NCBI GenBank assembly: GCA_963422445.2
Contig: OY729512.2
Location: 2,294,001-2,358,000, forward strand
Source: G963422445 sp963422445
GTDB taxonomy: Bacteria > Pseudomonadota > Alphaproteobacteria > Thalassobaculales > Thalassobaculaceae
DNA length: 64,000 nucleotides
Direction of reading: 5' to 3'
The notes beneath the pieces were generated by a model that searched no databases, was not told the DNA's origin, and was given only the letters and a program-made list of their open reading frames with translations. Positions 29,060 to 37,581 of the stretch are shown in pieces (positions within the stretch are counted from its first letter, which is position 1; every line of letters starts with the position of its first letter). A program made the position numbers and the translations under genes.

Positions 29060-29608
29060 TCAATCCGCATTTCCGCGGCCGGTCTCGGACGGATGCGCCC
29101 ACATCGTCAACTCATCCAATGGCGGGAACCGTGTCGGCAACATGCGCACGTCGAACGGCATCGCGGGGTCGTCGTCGAGTTGGTCCAGCGCCGAGTTGAG
29201 GCATCCGTGTTCCTCGCAGTATCGCGCCACGATCTTGATGTACCGGCGCAGCAGGAGGACCGGCGGGAAACGGTTCTTGGCCGTCATCCATTCGAGCAGA
29301 TCTCGACCGCCCTTCGATCCATTGCACCGGCGGCACGCCCAGATGAGATTGTCGGACGCGTCCGATCCGCCGCGCATCTTCGGAATCAGATGATCCACGC
29401 ACAGCCTGTCCGTGCCGCCGCAGTAATAGCAGGCTTGCGGCGCCGTCATCTTGATCCGCTCGTCATCGTAGAGTGACCGCATTCTCATCGTGCCGTCGAT
29501 CAGCCGGCGCCGAAGCTTGGCGCACCTCGTTCGAGGGCCGTATGCGCGCGCCAGGTTCGCGTAGCTGAGGGCGATTTGCTCGCGGACGGTCGTTGGCTGT
29601 CCTGGCAT
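29060..29608 (-). CDS. HNH endonuclease
   Basis: A 182-residue protein with a complete HNH domain: Cys60 and Cys63 (CYYCGG), Asp72-His73 (CVDHLIPKMRGG), Asn87 (ASDNLIWACRRCN) and Cys92/Cys95, then the basic stretch GSKGGRDLLEW. Such domains nick or cut DNA with a bound metal. The start is uncertain: GGGGAG lies very close to the ATG at 29608 and the frame is open much further upstream. It sits 74 bp before the MmeI-like pseudogene on the same strand, so it may have belonged to that restriction locus. No damage is visible. Confidence 0.8.
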   Translation of the reverse strand: MPGQPTTVREQIALSYANLARAYGPRTRCAKLRRRLIDGTMRMRSLYDDERIKMTAPQACYYCGGTDRLCVDHLIPKMRGGSDASDNLIWACRRCNGSKGGRDLLEWMTAKNRFPPVLLLRRYIKIVARYCEEHGCLNSALDQLDDDPAMPFDVRMLPTRFPPLDELTMWAHPSETGRGNAD

Positions 29609-30376
29609 GGCTCCCCGCGCCCTGATTGGCGTTCGCATTGCGTTCCGGTCAATATGCCGTGGCGCCGTGCGCACGGCAAGAGCTTGCGGCGAACGATCAT
29701 CAGGGATGCCCGTCGCCGATTGCGACACGTTCGCGGGTAGTGGTGCATGGACCGGTGCGCGAAGTGTGAAGCCGCGAGACATCGGGTTCACGGCGCCGAC
29801 GGCACCGTCCCAAACACGCTTTGCACGCTGCTGGTTGCACCGACCTTGGATGCGTCGCGGTAACGTGTGCAGACGGCATAGATGCGGCGAGGTAACGGGT
29901 GAGCCGTACTTCGGCGCAGCAAGTGTCACGGTGCGCGTTATGTGCAATTCATCACCGCCTGCTTGCCTGGTGCGCGGCGTTCTGTTACCTCTCGTAGTCG
30001 GAAGGCGATGCGGAACGCGCTCGGAGACCGCGGGAGGGTCGTCTCGCTCAAGCGCCGCTCGGGCTTCAAACCCTTGCGGCGGCGGTCTTCCTAGCTGATG
30101 ACGGTGTGCAGGGCGCAGGTGCCCATCGGACTCCATTCGGAGTCTTTCTCTTCACACCCCACTCACCTGAAGGTGAGAGAGTGCCAAGCGCGCGCCTGTC
30201 GTGTATTCCATTGCGTTTTCAAAGACTTGTGACGACACGGCGTTGTTGGGCCGAGTGAGTTCCCCGAAGATTAAGCGCGTAACACAACCCGCATACACTG
30301 TGAGATATCAAGACCTTGCCCACGACCGGGAGCAACTTTCCCAAGACTTGTAAATTGCCTCGCTTCTAGAAAACAC
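29609..30376. other. Non-coding stretch in the defence island
   Basis: Nearly 770 bp with no convincing gene. A small inverted repeat CTCACC-TGAA-GGTGAG occurs near 30162-30176, and ACACT/AGTGT arms flank 30372-30392. This is probably the scar where the rest of the DUF499 gene was deleted. Confidence 0.35.
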
Positions 30377-30754
30377 TCAGAAGGAGTGTGTACGGATCTG
30401 CGTTCCCGGTTGACAGCCACCAGTCTGTTGGCAGGGCCAAGCCCTCTCGGGCCGGGCCCACTGCTCAGTCGCCGGCCAGCCCCCGCCATAAGTGAGATCG
30501 AGCTGGCGGACGGCCTTGGTGTTCCGGCCGGCGAGGCGGAGTGCCACGTCGCGCGCGAGCTCCCGCAAGGGGAAGGTCGGATAGGTCAGCGCGAAGAATC
30601 GGCCCGGGTCCTCGTAGACCGGCCGCGCGCCCTTCTGCATCACCACGTCGCGGATGTCGGCGGCGAAGTTGGCGAGCGTGAGCTCGCCCGTGCGCACATC
30701 CTCGCGCAGTTCCACGATTTCGTGCCAAGGCTTCCAGGGGAAGGTCTGCGCCAT
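30377..30754 (-). pseudogene. DUF499 (anti-phage-associated ATPase), N-terminal fragment
   Basis: The protein starts MAQTFPWKPWHEIVELREDV and continues RTGELTLANFAADIRDVVMQ, GARPVYEDPGRFFALTYPTF and LRELARDVALRLAGRN, the N-terminus of DUF499 ATPases found beside DUF1156 proteins in phage-defence loci. The match ends at DLTYGGG, exactly where homologues have the Walker A GGGKTH; beyond this the sequence is unrelated. Only about 75-80 of roughly 1000 residues remain. It begins 11 bp after the TOPRIM gene. Confidence 0.8.
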
Positions 30755-30765
30755 GTCAGCCTCGC

Positions 30766-31338
30766 TCAACGAAGTCGAGAGACGGCTTCGAGACGCAGGG
30801 CGAGGGCGTTGAAGTCCTCGGAGCACTTCTGGCGGATCGCGGAAATTTGCCGCGCGGCTTCTTCACCCAAGGCTTTGCGCCCTCCGCCGGGACCGTCGGC
30901 GACAGCGCGTTGTTCGGCAAGCGGCTTGAAATATCGTTCCTTGACGTCGATCTCCGAACGAATTTTCGCCCAGCGCCAGCCCGAAGGAAGCTTCAGACCC
31001 GCCAGAACCCAGGTTTCGATCTCCTCCCAGGCGTTCACGGCAAGGAAGGAGTAGCCATTGCCGAACTCTTTCTCGATTTGGCTGAGCCTGTTCTGCCGCG
31101 AGGGTTCACCGTCGCGGTCGACGCAGAGGATGAAGACGTCCGTCATTCCTTGATGTTTCTCGACGACTTCCGCCAAGCGTTCCGATTTCAGAGCCGCAAC
31201 AACTCCGCCCAGCACAGGATCTTGGCAAATCTGGACATTTGTCTTCTGTCCGCCGAAAGACCGAAACAGCCGTTCGAACAATGGCTTCAGGATATATTGA
31301 TCGTGCCGGGGATTCTCGGGAATAACCAAGACGTTCAT
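30766..31338 (-). CDS. Predicted TOPRIM-like nuclease (DUF4276/RloB-like)
   Basis: A 190-residue protein. The N-terminus MNVLVIPENPRHDQYILKPL supplies an acidic residue (Glu8) in the place of the TOPRIM glutamate. FILCVDRDGEPS (Asp74, Asp76) gives the DxD motif, and VNAWEEIETWVLAGLKLP is typical of the C-terminal part of DUF4276-type proteins. ATG 31338 overlaps the ATPase stop as ATGA, so the two are translated together. Pairs of an AAA ATPase with a TOPRIM partner (PARIS, OLD-like) act against phages; that role here is inference. No lesions are seen. Confidence 0.7.
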   Translation of the reverse strand: MNVLVIPENPRHDQYILKPLFERLFRSFGGQKTNVQICQDPVLGGVVAALKSERLAEVVEKHQGMTDVFILCVDRDGEPSRQNRLSQIEKEFGNGYSFLAVNAWEEIETWVLAGLKLPSGWRWAKIRSEIDVKERYFKPLAEQRAVADGPGGGRKALGEEAARQISAIRQKCSEDFNALALRLEAVSRLR

Positions 31339-32519
31339 TCCGAACTCCCGTTGTTCCCGTTCCCTTCGGTGAAGGCGAGCGCGGTCTCCATCCATCCGCC
31401 GGAGAGAAGCCGGCCCAACTCTTGGGTTTCCCGCAGGTGCTCGGCATTGGGTAGGTCTGCGATCCGGCGGATGATGGCGTCGCTCTTATCCGGCAGGCGG
31501 CAGACGAGGGCAGTGTTCCTAAAGGTTTCGTCGTTCACCATGGACAGCAGGTCGGGCGAATGGGTCGTGGCGACTACCTGCACCCTGCCCTTCGCGGTCT
31601 GCCGCTCGATCAGATCAACCAGGAGATGAAGCCGTGACGGGTGAAGCCCGGTTTCGATCTCCTCGAAGAAATAGAGACCGCTCGAGTCCTCGTCGAGCAG
31701 CGCGGCCAGCATGGCGAGAAATCTCAGCGTACCATCTGATGCGGCATATGCGGATACGGATTGGCCATTCGCCTCCTGTATAACCATGTGAATCCGGTTG
31801 GACGGGTCGTCACAAAAAACAAAGTCTTCCACATCCATAGGTGTCAACTCTCGAATCCAGTCGATCAGAATGCTTTTCCGTCCTGCGTCTTTACATATGT
31901 TCATCAGAACTGCAGGAAGATGCTCGCCTCTATCGCCCAAGGATTGACCCGCAGAGGTCGGCTCTCGCATGCGGTCCGATACAAAATCGAAAAAACGCGA
32001 TCTATGAAACTCCTCTATAACTGTTCTGGGTTTCTCGTAAGTTTGGTAGTCGGATGCCCGGTGCAGAATTTGGAACAACGCCGGCTGAATTCGGCTTAGG
32101 CTCATTTTCTCATCGTCGAAAATCTTCTCTGAATAAACCTCCTCCGAATCGATCGTCAAACTTTCCGCCTCGATCCGAAGTCTGCCGCTGAACAACGACA
32201 TGGAATCAGCCCGGATACGATAGCGCGCATCGCGAAGATCCAGGTGCATCCCGACTTCCAGTTCCCAGATCGATGTGGAGGCTCCGAACCGAGGGATTCC
32301 GCTCGCCGATCCTCGGATCGGCTTCCAGTCGGCCCCGTATTTCCCGTCGATAATTTCCGCGAGCGTGTAGCCGCGTCCGACGCCATGGAGGAAACGAAAG
32401 GCATCGCGGATATTGCTCTTGCCGCTGGCGTTGGTGCCGACGATGACGGTGAACGGGCCAAGCCGCAGCGTTTCGTCGGCGAAATTCTTGAAGTCCTTGA
32501 GCCGAAGCGAGGCGATCAC
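31335..32519 (-). CDS. AAA-family ATPase (AAA_21/RecF-like), defence-type
   Basis: A 394-residue ABC/RecF-like ATPase. Walker A is GTNASGKSN (residues 28-36) after LRLKDFKNFADETLRLGPF. The signature region is YAASDGTLRFLAMLAALLDE, Walker B is GLYFFEEIETGLHPSRLH, and VVATTHSPDLLSMV supplies the H-loop. The GTG start overlaps the stop of the upstream vapC fusion as GTGA, and its own stop overlaps the TOPRIM start. The coiled-coil arm of SMC proteins is absent. By analogy with RloA, PARIS AriA and OLD, it is a likely phage sensor that controls its nuclease partner. Confidence 0.85.
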   Translation of the reverse strand: MIASLRLKDFKNFADETLRLGPFTVIVGTNASGKSNIRDAFRFLHGVGRGYTLAEIIDGKYGADWKPIRGSASGIPRFGASTSIWELEVGMHLDLRDARYRIRADSMSLFSGRLRIEAESLTIDSEEVYSEKIFDDEKMSLSRIQPALFQILHRASDYQTYEKPRTVIEEFHRSRFFDFVSDRMREPTSAGQSLGDRGEHLPAVLMNICKDAGRKSILIDWIRELTPMDVEDFVFCDDPSNRIHMVIQEANGQSVSAYAASDGTLRFLAMLAALLDEDSSGLYFFEEIETGLHPSRLHLLVDLIERQTAKGRVQVVATTHSPDLLSMVNDETFRNTALVCRLPDKSDAIIRRIADLPNAEHLRETQELGRLLSGGWMETALAFTEGNGNNGSSE

Positions 32520-32971
32520 GGTCTCTTCCCCGGCGGCGCATTCGCCCCGCGTGACGCGGCGTGTGCCACATGCACGATCCGGTCCGACAGATAGGGATGG
32601 CCGCGCACCTTGTCGTGGAAATGCGCATCGGCCGTTACCATCGGATACTGCGTCTGGACCGTCAGGGCGAAGTAAAAGCTGTCATAGACCGGATGGTCGA
32701 GATCGCCAGCCAACCGTGCGGCGGAGGGGGCGAGCTGCGGCATGGCGGCGGGCAGCGGGACGGGAGTTGTCCGCAGCGCATCCACCGTGTCCGCCAGATC
32801 GTCTGCCGCGATATCGCTGCGCCAGCGCATCGCCCACAGCGCGTTGGCGGCCTCGGCGAACACCAGCACCGGTGCGGCAAACGTCGATCCGTCGTTCAGA
32901 AGACCAGCCGCCTCGTCGGAATGGTCCTCGTCGACCAGCCATTTCACCGCTCTCACCGTCAGTTGGGCCAT
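32516..32971 (-). CDS. vapB'-'vapC deletion fusion (PIN-domain toxin lacking its first catalytic Asp)
   Basis: The first seven residues MAQLTVR are the start of a FitA/VapB-type antitoxin, yet from residue 8 the sequence continues AVKWLVDEDHSDEAA, which is VapC from just after its first catalytic Asp. The rest is a normal PIN domain: FAEAANALWAM (Glu40), HPVYDSFYFAL (Asp97), MVTADAHFHDKV (Asp115). An in-frame deletion therefore removed nearly all of the antitoxin and the toxin start, including one metal-binding acid. At 151 residues it should be an inactive toxin. The ATG has GAAGGCAG upstream, and the stop is coupled to the ATPase start. Confidence 0.75.
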   Translation of the reverse strand: MAQLTVRAVKWLVDEDHSDEAAGLLNDGSTFAAPVLVFAEAANALWAMRWRSDIAADDLADTVDALRTTPVPLPAAMPQLAPSAARLAGDLDHPVYDSFYFALTVQTQYPMVTADAHFHDKVRGHPYLSDRIVHVAHAASRGANAPPGKRP

Positions 32972-32982
32972 TGCATCTGCCT

Positions 32983-33825
32983 TCAACGCGATGCTTTCAT
33001 TGCCGTTGTCAACATAGTCTCGTCCCACGCGGTGGGCAACCCGGTGCGCCGGCATGCCAGGCGGGGCGCCGCGATGCCGGCGCAGACGGCTATATGGTTG
33101 GACAGCGATTCTGAGGATCGCGCGTTCCTCCGAGCCCGCCGGTGCCAGCTCGATCAGCGCTTGCAGCAGCCGGGCGAACAAGGCGTGGCGCGCAAGGCCG
33201 TTGTCGTCGATGTAGTCGTTCACGTTGGCCTCGTCGCCGGCGCGCCAGAGGTGCATCAGCCGGTGCGCGTGGTCGATCAGCAGCACCGGCCGCTCCCGGC
33301 CTCTCGTGGCCGAGCCATTTGGCCTTGCGCCGGGTCCAGGGCAGGAGCCTGACCTTGCCGCCCCCGGCGTTCCCTTCTCCCATCTCGTCGTCCTCCGGTT
33401 CGATGAACAGCGTGCGGCCGGTGCGCGAGAGGAGACCGAACCGATCCGACAGGTCGCGGTCGGAGAGATTGCACGATAGTGTATAGAGAATGCAAGCTCC
33501 GGCGGGCGCCTCGTCCAGGCCGAAATCGTCCCGGTGCAGCAGGCAGTAGGTGGTCACGTCGTCGAGCCCGCTCGCGGCGTCCGCGTCCTCGCCGCCGGTC
33601 AGCACGCGGCCGACGACGAAATCTACCACCATCCGGTGCACCTCGCCTAAGAATTCGGAGACCGTCATCAGCGCGCCGGGCTCGTCGGCCTTCTTAACCA
33701 TCGGGTGCTTGGAGAAGGCTTCGAGTGCCGGCCCGGTCGCCGCTCACACGAAGTCCGGCCCGCGAATGCCGGCGTGCCAGAAGTCGCGCAGCCTGCGCGC
33801 GATGTTCTCGCGCATCTCGCTTGGC
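32983..33825 (-). pseudogene. DUF1156 (anti-phage-associated DNA methylase), C-terminal fragment
   Basis: Homology begins near 33825 with MRENIARRLRDFWHAGIRGP. An in-frame TGA at 33744-33746 replaces a Trp codon, followed by AATGPALEAFSKHPMVKKAD, SGLDDVTTYCLLHRDDFG and ACILYTLSCNLSDRDLSDRF. A frameshift leads to LLIDHAHRLMHLWRAGDEAN and LLQALIELAPAGSEERAIL, and another restores ESLSNHIA before the stop at 32983. The N-terminal methylase is missing. DUF1156 normally precedes DUF499 in one anti-phage operon; both are fragments here, with other defence genes between them. Confidence 0.8.
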
Positions 33826-34744
33826 ACGGGATTGTGCTGCCGGTCGAGCATCCCTTCTGGCGGACCCAATGCCCTCCGAACGGCTGGTTCTGCCGGTGCC
33901 TGGTGCGGCAGCTCTCGGAGTCCGGCTTGAAGCGCTACGGCTACCGGGTCTCCGCCGACTCGGCAATCGAGACCCGAGCGTGGCGGAACCGGCGAACCGG
34001 GGAGACCCTTCAGGTGCCGGTCGACATCGACCCGGGGTAGGCGTACAATGTCGGCGCGGCCGATCAGGTGCGAGACGCCCGCGCAAGGCTCCGGCAGCAC
34101 CGGAGTTTAGCCAGCGGATGCGCGCCGAGCTCCACCGCACCTTGCGCACCGAATGCAGTGCCGGAACCGTCGCACCGGACGTAGCGCCGCTCACCCTGCG
34201 TGCCGCGGACCAGGCCGCCGCCGAGCGCGTGCGCGGCGCCATCGGTTGGATGCCGGCGTCGTGGGTGCGGGCCGTGAACACCACTCCGGCCGACATGGCC
34301 GGCGATGGACAACGCTCCGGGGGGACCTACTACCAGGCGGGCGGCGCCGACACATCACGCACCTTCGACGGCGGGCGCACCGTCACCCAGCGCGCCGGAC
34401 GCGCCCTCCTCGAGATAAACGCTGACTATGGCAACGCTCTCCACGAGTACACCCACCACCTGCAAGCCGCCCGGCGCGACCTCGACGCGCTCTTCCAGGG
34501 CCTCCATGCCGTGCGCGGCGCTGGCGAGTCGGTCATTACCCTGCCGAGCTACCCAAGGACGACCGGACGCAAGGACCAGTACATCGGCGGGTATTTCGGG
34601 TGCGAGTACCCCTGGGCGGGGCCGCCGGCCTACGCCGGACCGACGCTCGAGGTCCTCACCCGCGCGATGCAGACCGTCGCTCACCCCCTCTACGGCAAGG
34701 ATCGGCTGTCCGAGCTGTTCCGCGACGATCCCGAGATGCTTTAC
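33815..34744 (+). pseudogene. Mu F-like phage head morphogenesis protein with C-terminal zincin-like domain, broken
   Basis: The first part, LPVEHPFWRTQCPPNGWFCR then VRQLSESGLKRYGYRVSAD, matches the C-terminal end of Mu gpF-like minor head proteins. A TAG at 34038 and a frameshift interrupt it. The next frame encodes VRGAIGWMPASWVRAVNT, then ALLEINADYGNALHEYTHHL, with an HExxH-type metal site at 34442. The end (FRDDPEMLYL) is cut by the IS5 insertion at 34749. The zincin part resembles the toxin-like tails of some phage head proteins; activity is unlikely. Confidence 0.65.
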
Positions 34745-34803
34745 CTAAGGATTGTCTGAACAAGTCGGCTCTGGCACAATTGGTTTATTGGTGACGGAGT
34801 GGA

Positions 34804-35763
34804 GTGCGAGCCTTGGAGCAAGCGACGTTTGCGGAGCTGGAGCACGACCTGAAGACGCGTCGGACGCGGCGCGAGGTCTTTCTCGAGACGATGGACGGGC
34901 TGGTTCCCTGGGAGCGGCTGGAGGCACGCATCGAGGCGTTCTACCCGAAGGCCGGGCGCGGTCGGCGGCCCTATCCGCTGAGCGTGATGCTGCGGGTGCA
35001 CAGCGTTGCAGCTGTTCTACACTCTGAGCGACCCTGGGATGGAGGACTTGCTTTACGAGGTGGAGTTGGTACGGCGGTTTGTGGGGCTGTGCCTCTCGGG
35101 TGCGCTGCCTGACGAGACGACGATCCTGCATTTCCGCCACTTGCTGGAGACGCATGGTCTGGGTGAGACGCTGTTCGAGGAGATCAACGCACATCTGGCC
35201 TCTCTCGGACACCGTTTGAGCAAGGGGACGATCGTGGACGCGAGTCTCATTGCCGCGCCGTCGTCGACGAAGAACCGCAAGGGCGAGCGGGACCCGGAGA
35301 TGCACCAGACGAAGAAGGGCAATCAGTGGCATTTCGGGATGAAGGCGCACATCGGGGTGGATGCGCAGTCGGGCTTGACGCACAGCGTGGAGACGACGCC
35401 GGCGACTGTCTCGGATGTGGCGACGGCGCACGCGCTGTTGCACGGGGGCGAGGAGCAGGTGTGGGGTGACGCGGGCTATCAGGGGGTGGACAAGCGCGCG
35501 GAGAACCGGGACACGGACGTGGACTGGGAGGTGGCGCTGAAGCCCGGCAAGCGCCGGGGGCTGGACAAGGCGGGCCCGGAGGCGGCGGCGGAGAAGCGCA
35601 AGGCGTCGGTTCGGGCCAAGGTGGAGCATCCGTTCCTGTATGTGAAGCGCCACTTCGGCTACGCGAAGGTGCGCTATCGGGGGTTGGCGAAGACCACGCA
35701 ACGCATCGCCGTGCTGCTCGGGTTCACCAATCTGCTCATCGCGCGGCGCCACCGCCTGACGTG
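34804..35763 (+). pseudogene. IS5-family transposase, frameshifted
   Basis: The first frame reads ALEQATFAELEHDLKTRRTR, PWERLEARIEAFYPKAGRG and PYPLSVMLRVHS. An extra base near 35005 shifts the rest, LQLFYTLSDPGMEDLLYEV, PDETTILHFRHLLETHGLG, IVDASLIAAPSSTKNRKGER and RAKVEHPFLYVKRHFGYAKV, into another frame. The expected stop is lost near a run of eleven G at 35763-35773, so the frame runs on into the MITE. Either defect should inactivate the enzyme. Confidence 0.85.
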
Positions 35764-35900
35764 GGGGGGGGGGAGTCCGTCCGCAAGGCGGCGGGAACGG
35801 TCGGCTCGGGCATCAAAATCCCCATTTCCTGGCACGACAACACGTCCCCGATGGGCTCTGGCGTTTCACCCACGGGCCACGACACCCGTATACCCGAAAA

Positions 35901-36011
35901 ACCGCTTATGCACGTGGCTCCGGTGGCACACGATGTTGCCCCCGATGTCGACTATTCCCGGCACGCCAAACGCTACATGTACGTTTCACCGGAGCCACGT
36001 GCATAAGCGGT
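35901..36011. mobile_element. 111-bp MITE, copy 2, nested in the IS5
   Basis: The same 24-bp inverted ends and core as the copies at 17844 and 38681, flanked by a perfect 8-bp duplication CCCGAAAA (35893-35900 and 36012-36019). It inserted after the IS5 arrived, because it interrupts IS5 sequence. Confidence 0.92.
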
Positions 36012-36041
36012 CCCGAAAAAACGGGGTTGTTCAGACTTTCC

Positions 36042-36103
36042 CTAACCTCAACCTCAACATCTGGTGGCAAATTCTCGCGACTGGAACCATGTGCATAAGC
36101 GGT
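36042..36103. repeat. Solo right end of the IS1595-type element
   Basis: CTAACCTCAAC, then CATCTGGTGGCAAATTCTCG and GTGCATAAGCGGT, match the right terminus of the element at 62312-63370. The left part is missing; the IS5 begins immediately to the left. It abuts TAACAAGA of IS copy A, which was probably the 8-bp target. Confidence 0.8.
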
Positions 36104-37486
36104 TAACAAGATACCGAGGAGGTGACCCCGATGACCCTTGGCTCGACCCTATCCGATCTCTGGCGCCGATTTCAAGGGGACCTTTTCCCTGCGTTGGCCG
36201 AGGCGGTCGGTCCTCTCCTCGAGACGCACAAGCGCTTCGTGACAGCTCTCGATCTCGTCAAGGTGGAGGACTTCGTCGATGATGTGTGGACCGGTCCGGG
36301 TCGGCCCCGGGAGGATCGCCGGGCGCTGGCCCGTGGCTTCATCGCCAAGGCGGTGTGGGGTCTGCCGACGACCCGCCACCTGATCGACAGGCTCAAGATG
36401 GACCCGACGTTGCGCCGGCTGTGCGGCTGGTCGCGTGTCGCGGAGATCCCGCGTGAAGCGACGTTTTCGCGGGCGTTTGCCGAATGGTCGCAGTCCCGTC
36501 TTCCGGAGAGGATGCACGCGGTTCTGGTTGCAGAGACACTGGGCGACGCGCTCATCGGCCACGTGTCGAGGGACCCGACAGCCATCGATGCCCGGGAGAC
36601 GCCGGCCCCGACGCCGAAGGCCAGGACGCCGAACTGCAAGCGCGGCCGGCCCCGCAAGGGCGCGGAGAGGACGAAGGAGCCTGGGCGTCTCGAACGGCAA
36701 GCGAACGGGATGGATCTCGATGAGAGGCTCGACGCGCTGCCGAAGGTCTGCGATCACGGGGCAAAGAAGAATGCCAAAGGGGGTCTTGGAGGCCTGGCGC
36801 GGTGACAAGCTGCCTATCGACACAGCAGATTGCGGGGTGCCGCTGAGGACCGTTCTCACCGCGGCATCCGTCCATGACAGCCAGGTCGCGATCCCGCTGG
36901 CGATGATGACCGCCGGGCGTGTGACCAATCTCGACGATCTCATGGACGCGGCCTATGATGCCAGGGAGATCTACCAGATGAGCGAACGGCTTGGCCATGT
37001 TCCGATCATCGATGTCAATCCGCGCCGGGACAAGGACCTCAAGGAGGAGCGGGACCGGGAGGCCCGGGCCCGGCGTGCAATAGGCCATGTCGATCCCGAG
37101 ACCGTGCGGGTCCGGATCCGGTCCGGTGTCGAGAGGACCAACGCCCGCCTCAAGGATGAGTGTGGCGGGCGCCATGTCCGCGTCCGTGGACATTCCAGGG
37201 TCGCCTGCCATCTCATGGTCGGCATCCTGGCCCTGGCGGCTGACCCGTTGATACGTCTCGCCGTCCCATAGCGCGGCTCCGACAACGCATGCCGCCCCTT
37301 CGCGGCCCTCTCGAAGAGAGGGGCCCGGAGAGGCGTGTCCCGATGTCCGCAAAGGTCCCTGTTCGGTCTCATCGTCTCTGATGAGACACCGCGAATCCAC
37401 GGATTCCGACCTCCAGGTGCAGAGGTGACCGGGATCAACCGACCGATCCGGGCTCACCGAACCCTGGGGGCAGGAATTTTGCAAGA
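36104..37486 (+). mobile_element. IS5/IS1182-type element, copy A, left-truncated
   Basis: The sequence from TAACAAGATACCGAGG onward matches copy B (39052-40539) in inverted orientation. About 100 bp including the left terminal repeat are missing, replaced by the solo IS1595-type end. The right end AATTTTGCAAGA is present. Confidence 0.8.
36131..37271 (+). pseudogene. IS5/IS1182-type transposase, copy A, frameshifted
   Basis: The protein starts MTLGSTLSDLWRRFQGDLFP and has GLPTTRHLIDRLKMDPTLRR and HVSRDPTAIDARETPAP (first catalytic Asp region). Frame zero ends at 36805. The remainder, LPIDTADCGVPLRTVL, ASVHDSQVAIPLAMMTAG and VRIRSGVERTNARLKDECGG, is in another frame. The change happens at GCCAAAGGGGGTC near 36773-36784. 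Copy B changes frame at the same place, so this is an inherited lesion or a recoding site. A strong GGAGGTG ribosome-binding sequence precedes the start. Confidence 0.85.
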
Positions 37487-37581
37487 GGTTCTACACAGAT
37501 AGAAGGCGATATACTACGTTTGTGTCATATGATTATTGCCGTCATTCTTATCGAAGCTGGGCGGCTCACGCGGCGGCAGTT

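Larger units (their letters stand above)
34749..36041 (+). mobile_element. IS5-family element containing a MITE
   Basis: Ends GGATTGTCTGAACAA and (inverted) GGAAAGTCTGAACAA are IS5-type. Both sides carry CTAA (34745-34748 and 36042-36045), the usual IS5 target duplication. The right flank is an IS1595-type terminus rather than phage sequence, so one side may have been rearranged. A 111-bp MITE with its own duplication sits inside the 3' non-coding part at 35901-36011. Confidence 0.8.

Noticed and set aside
29609..30136. N-terminal extension of the HNH protein up to 30136
   Set aside because: The extra 176 residues look like antisense-type sequence (many Arg/Pro/His) and lack any domain.
30377..33825. 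A complete DUF1156/DUF499 anti-phage system
   Set aside because: Both signature genes are truncated and mutated, and no HerA helicase or DUF3780 gene is present.
35006..36106. A single 366-codon IS5 transposase running to 36106
   Set aside because: Its first part lies in another frame, and the last 110 codons are read-through of a poly-G tract, the MITE and an IS end.
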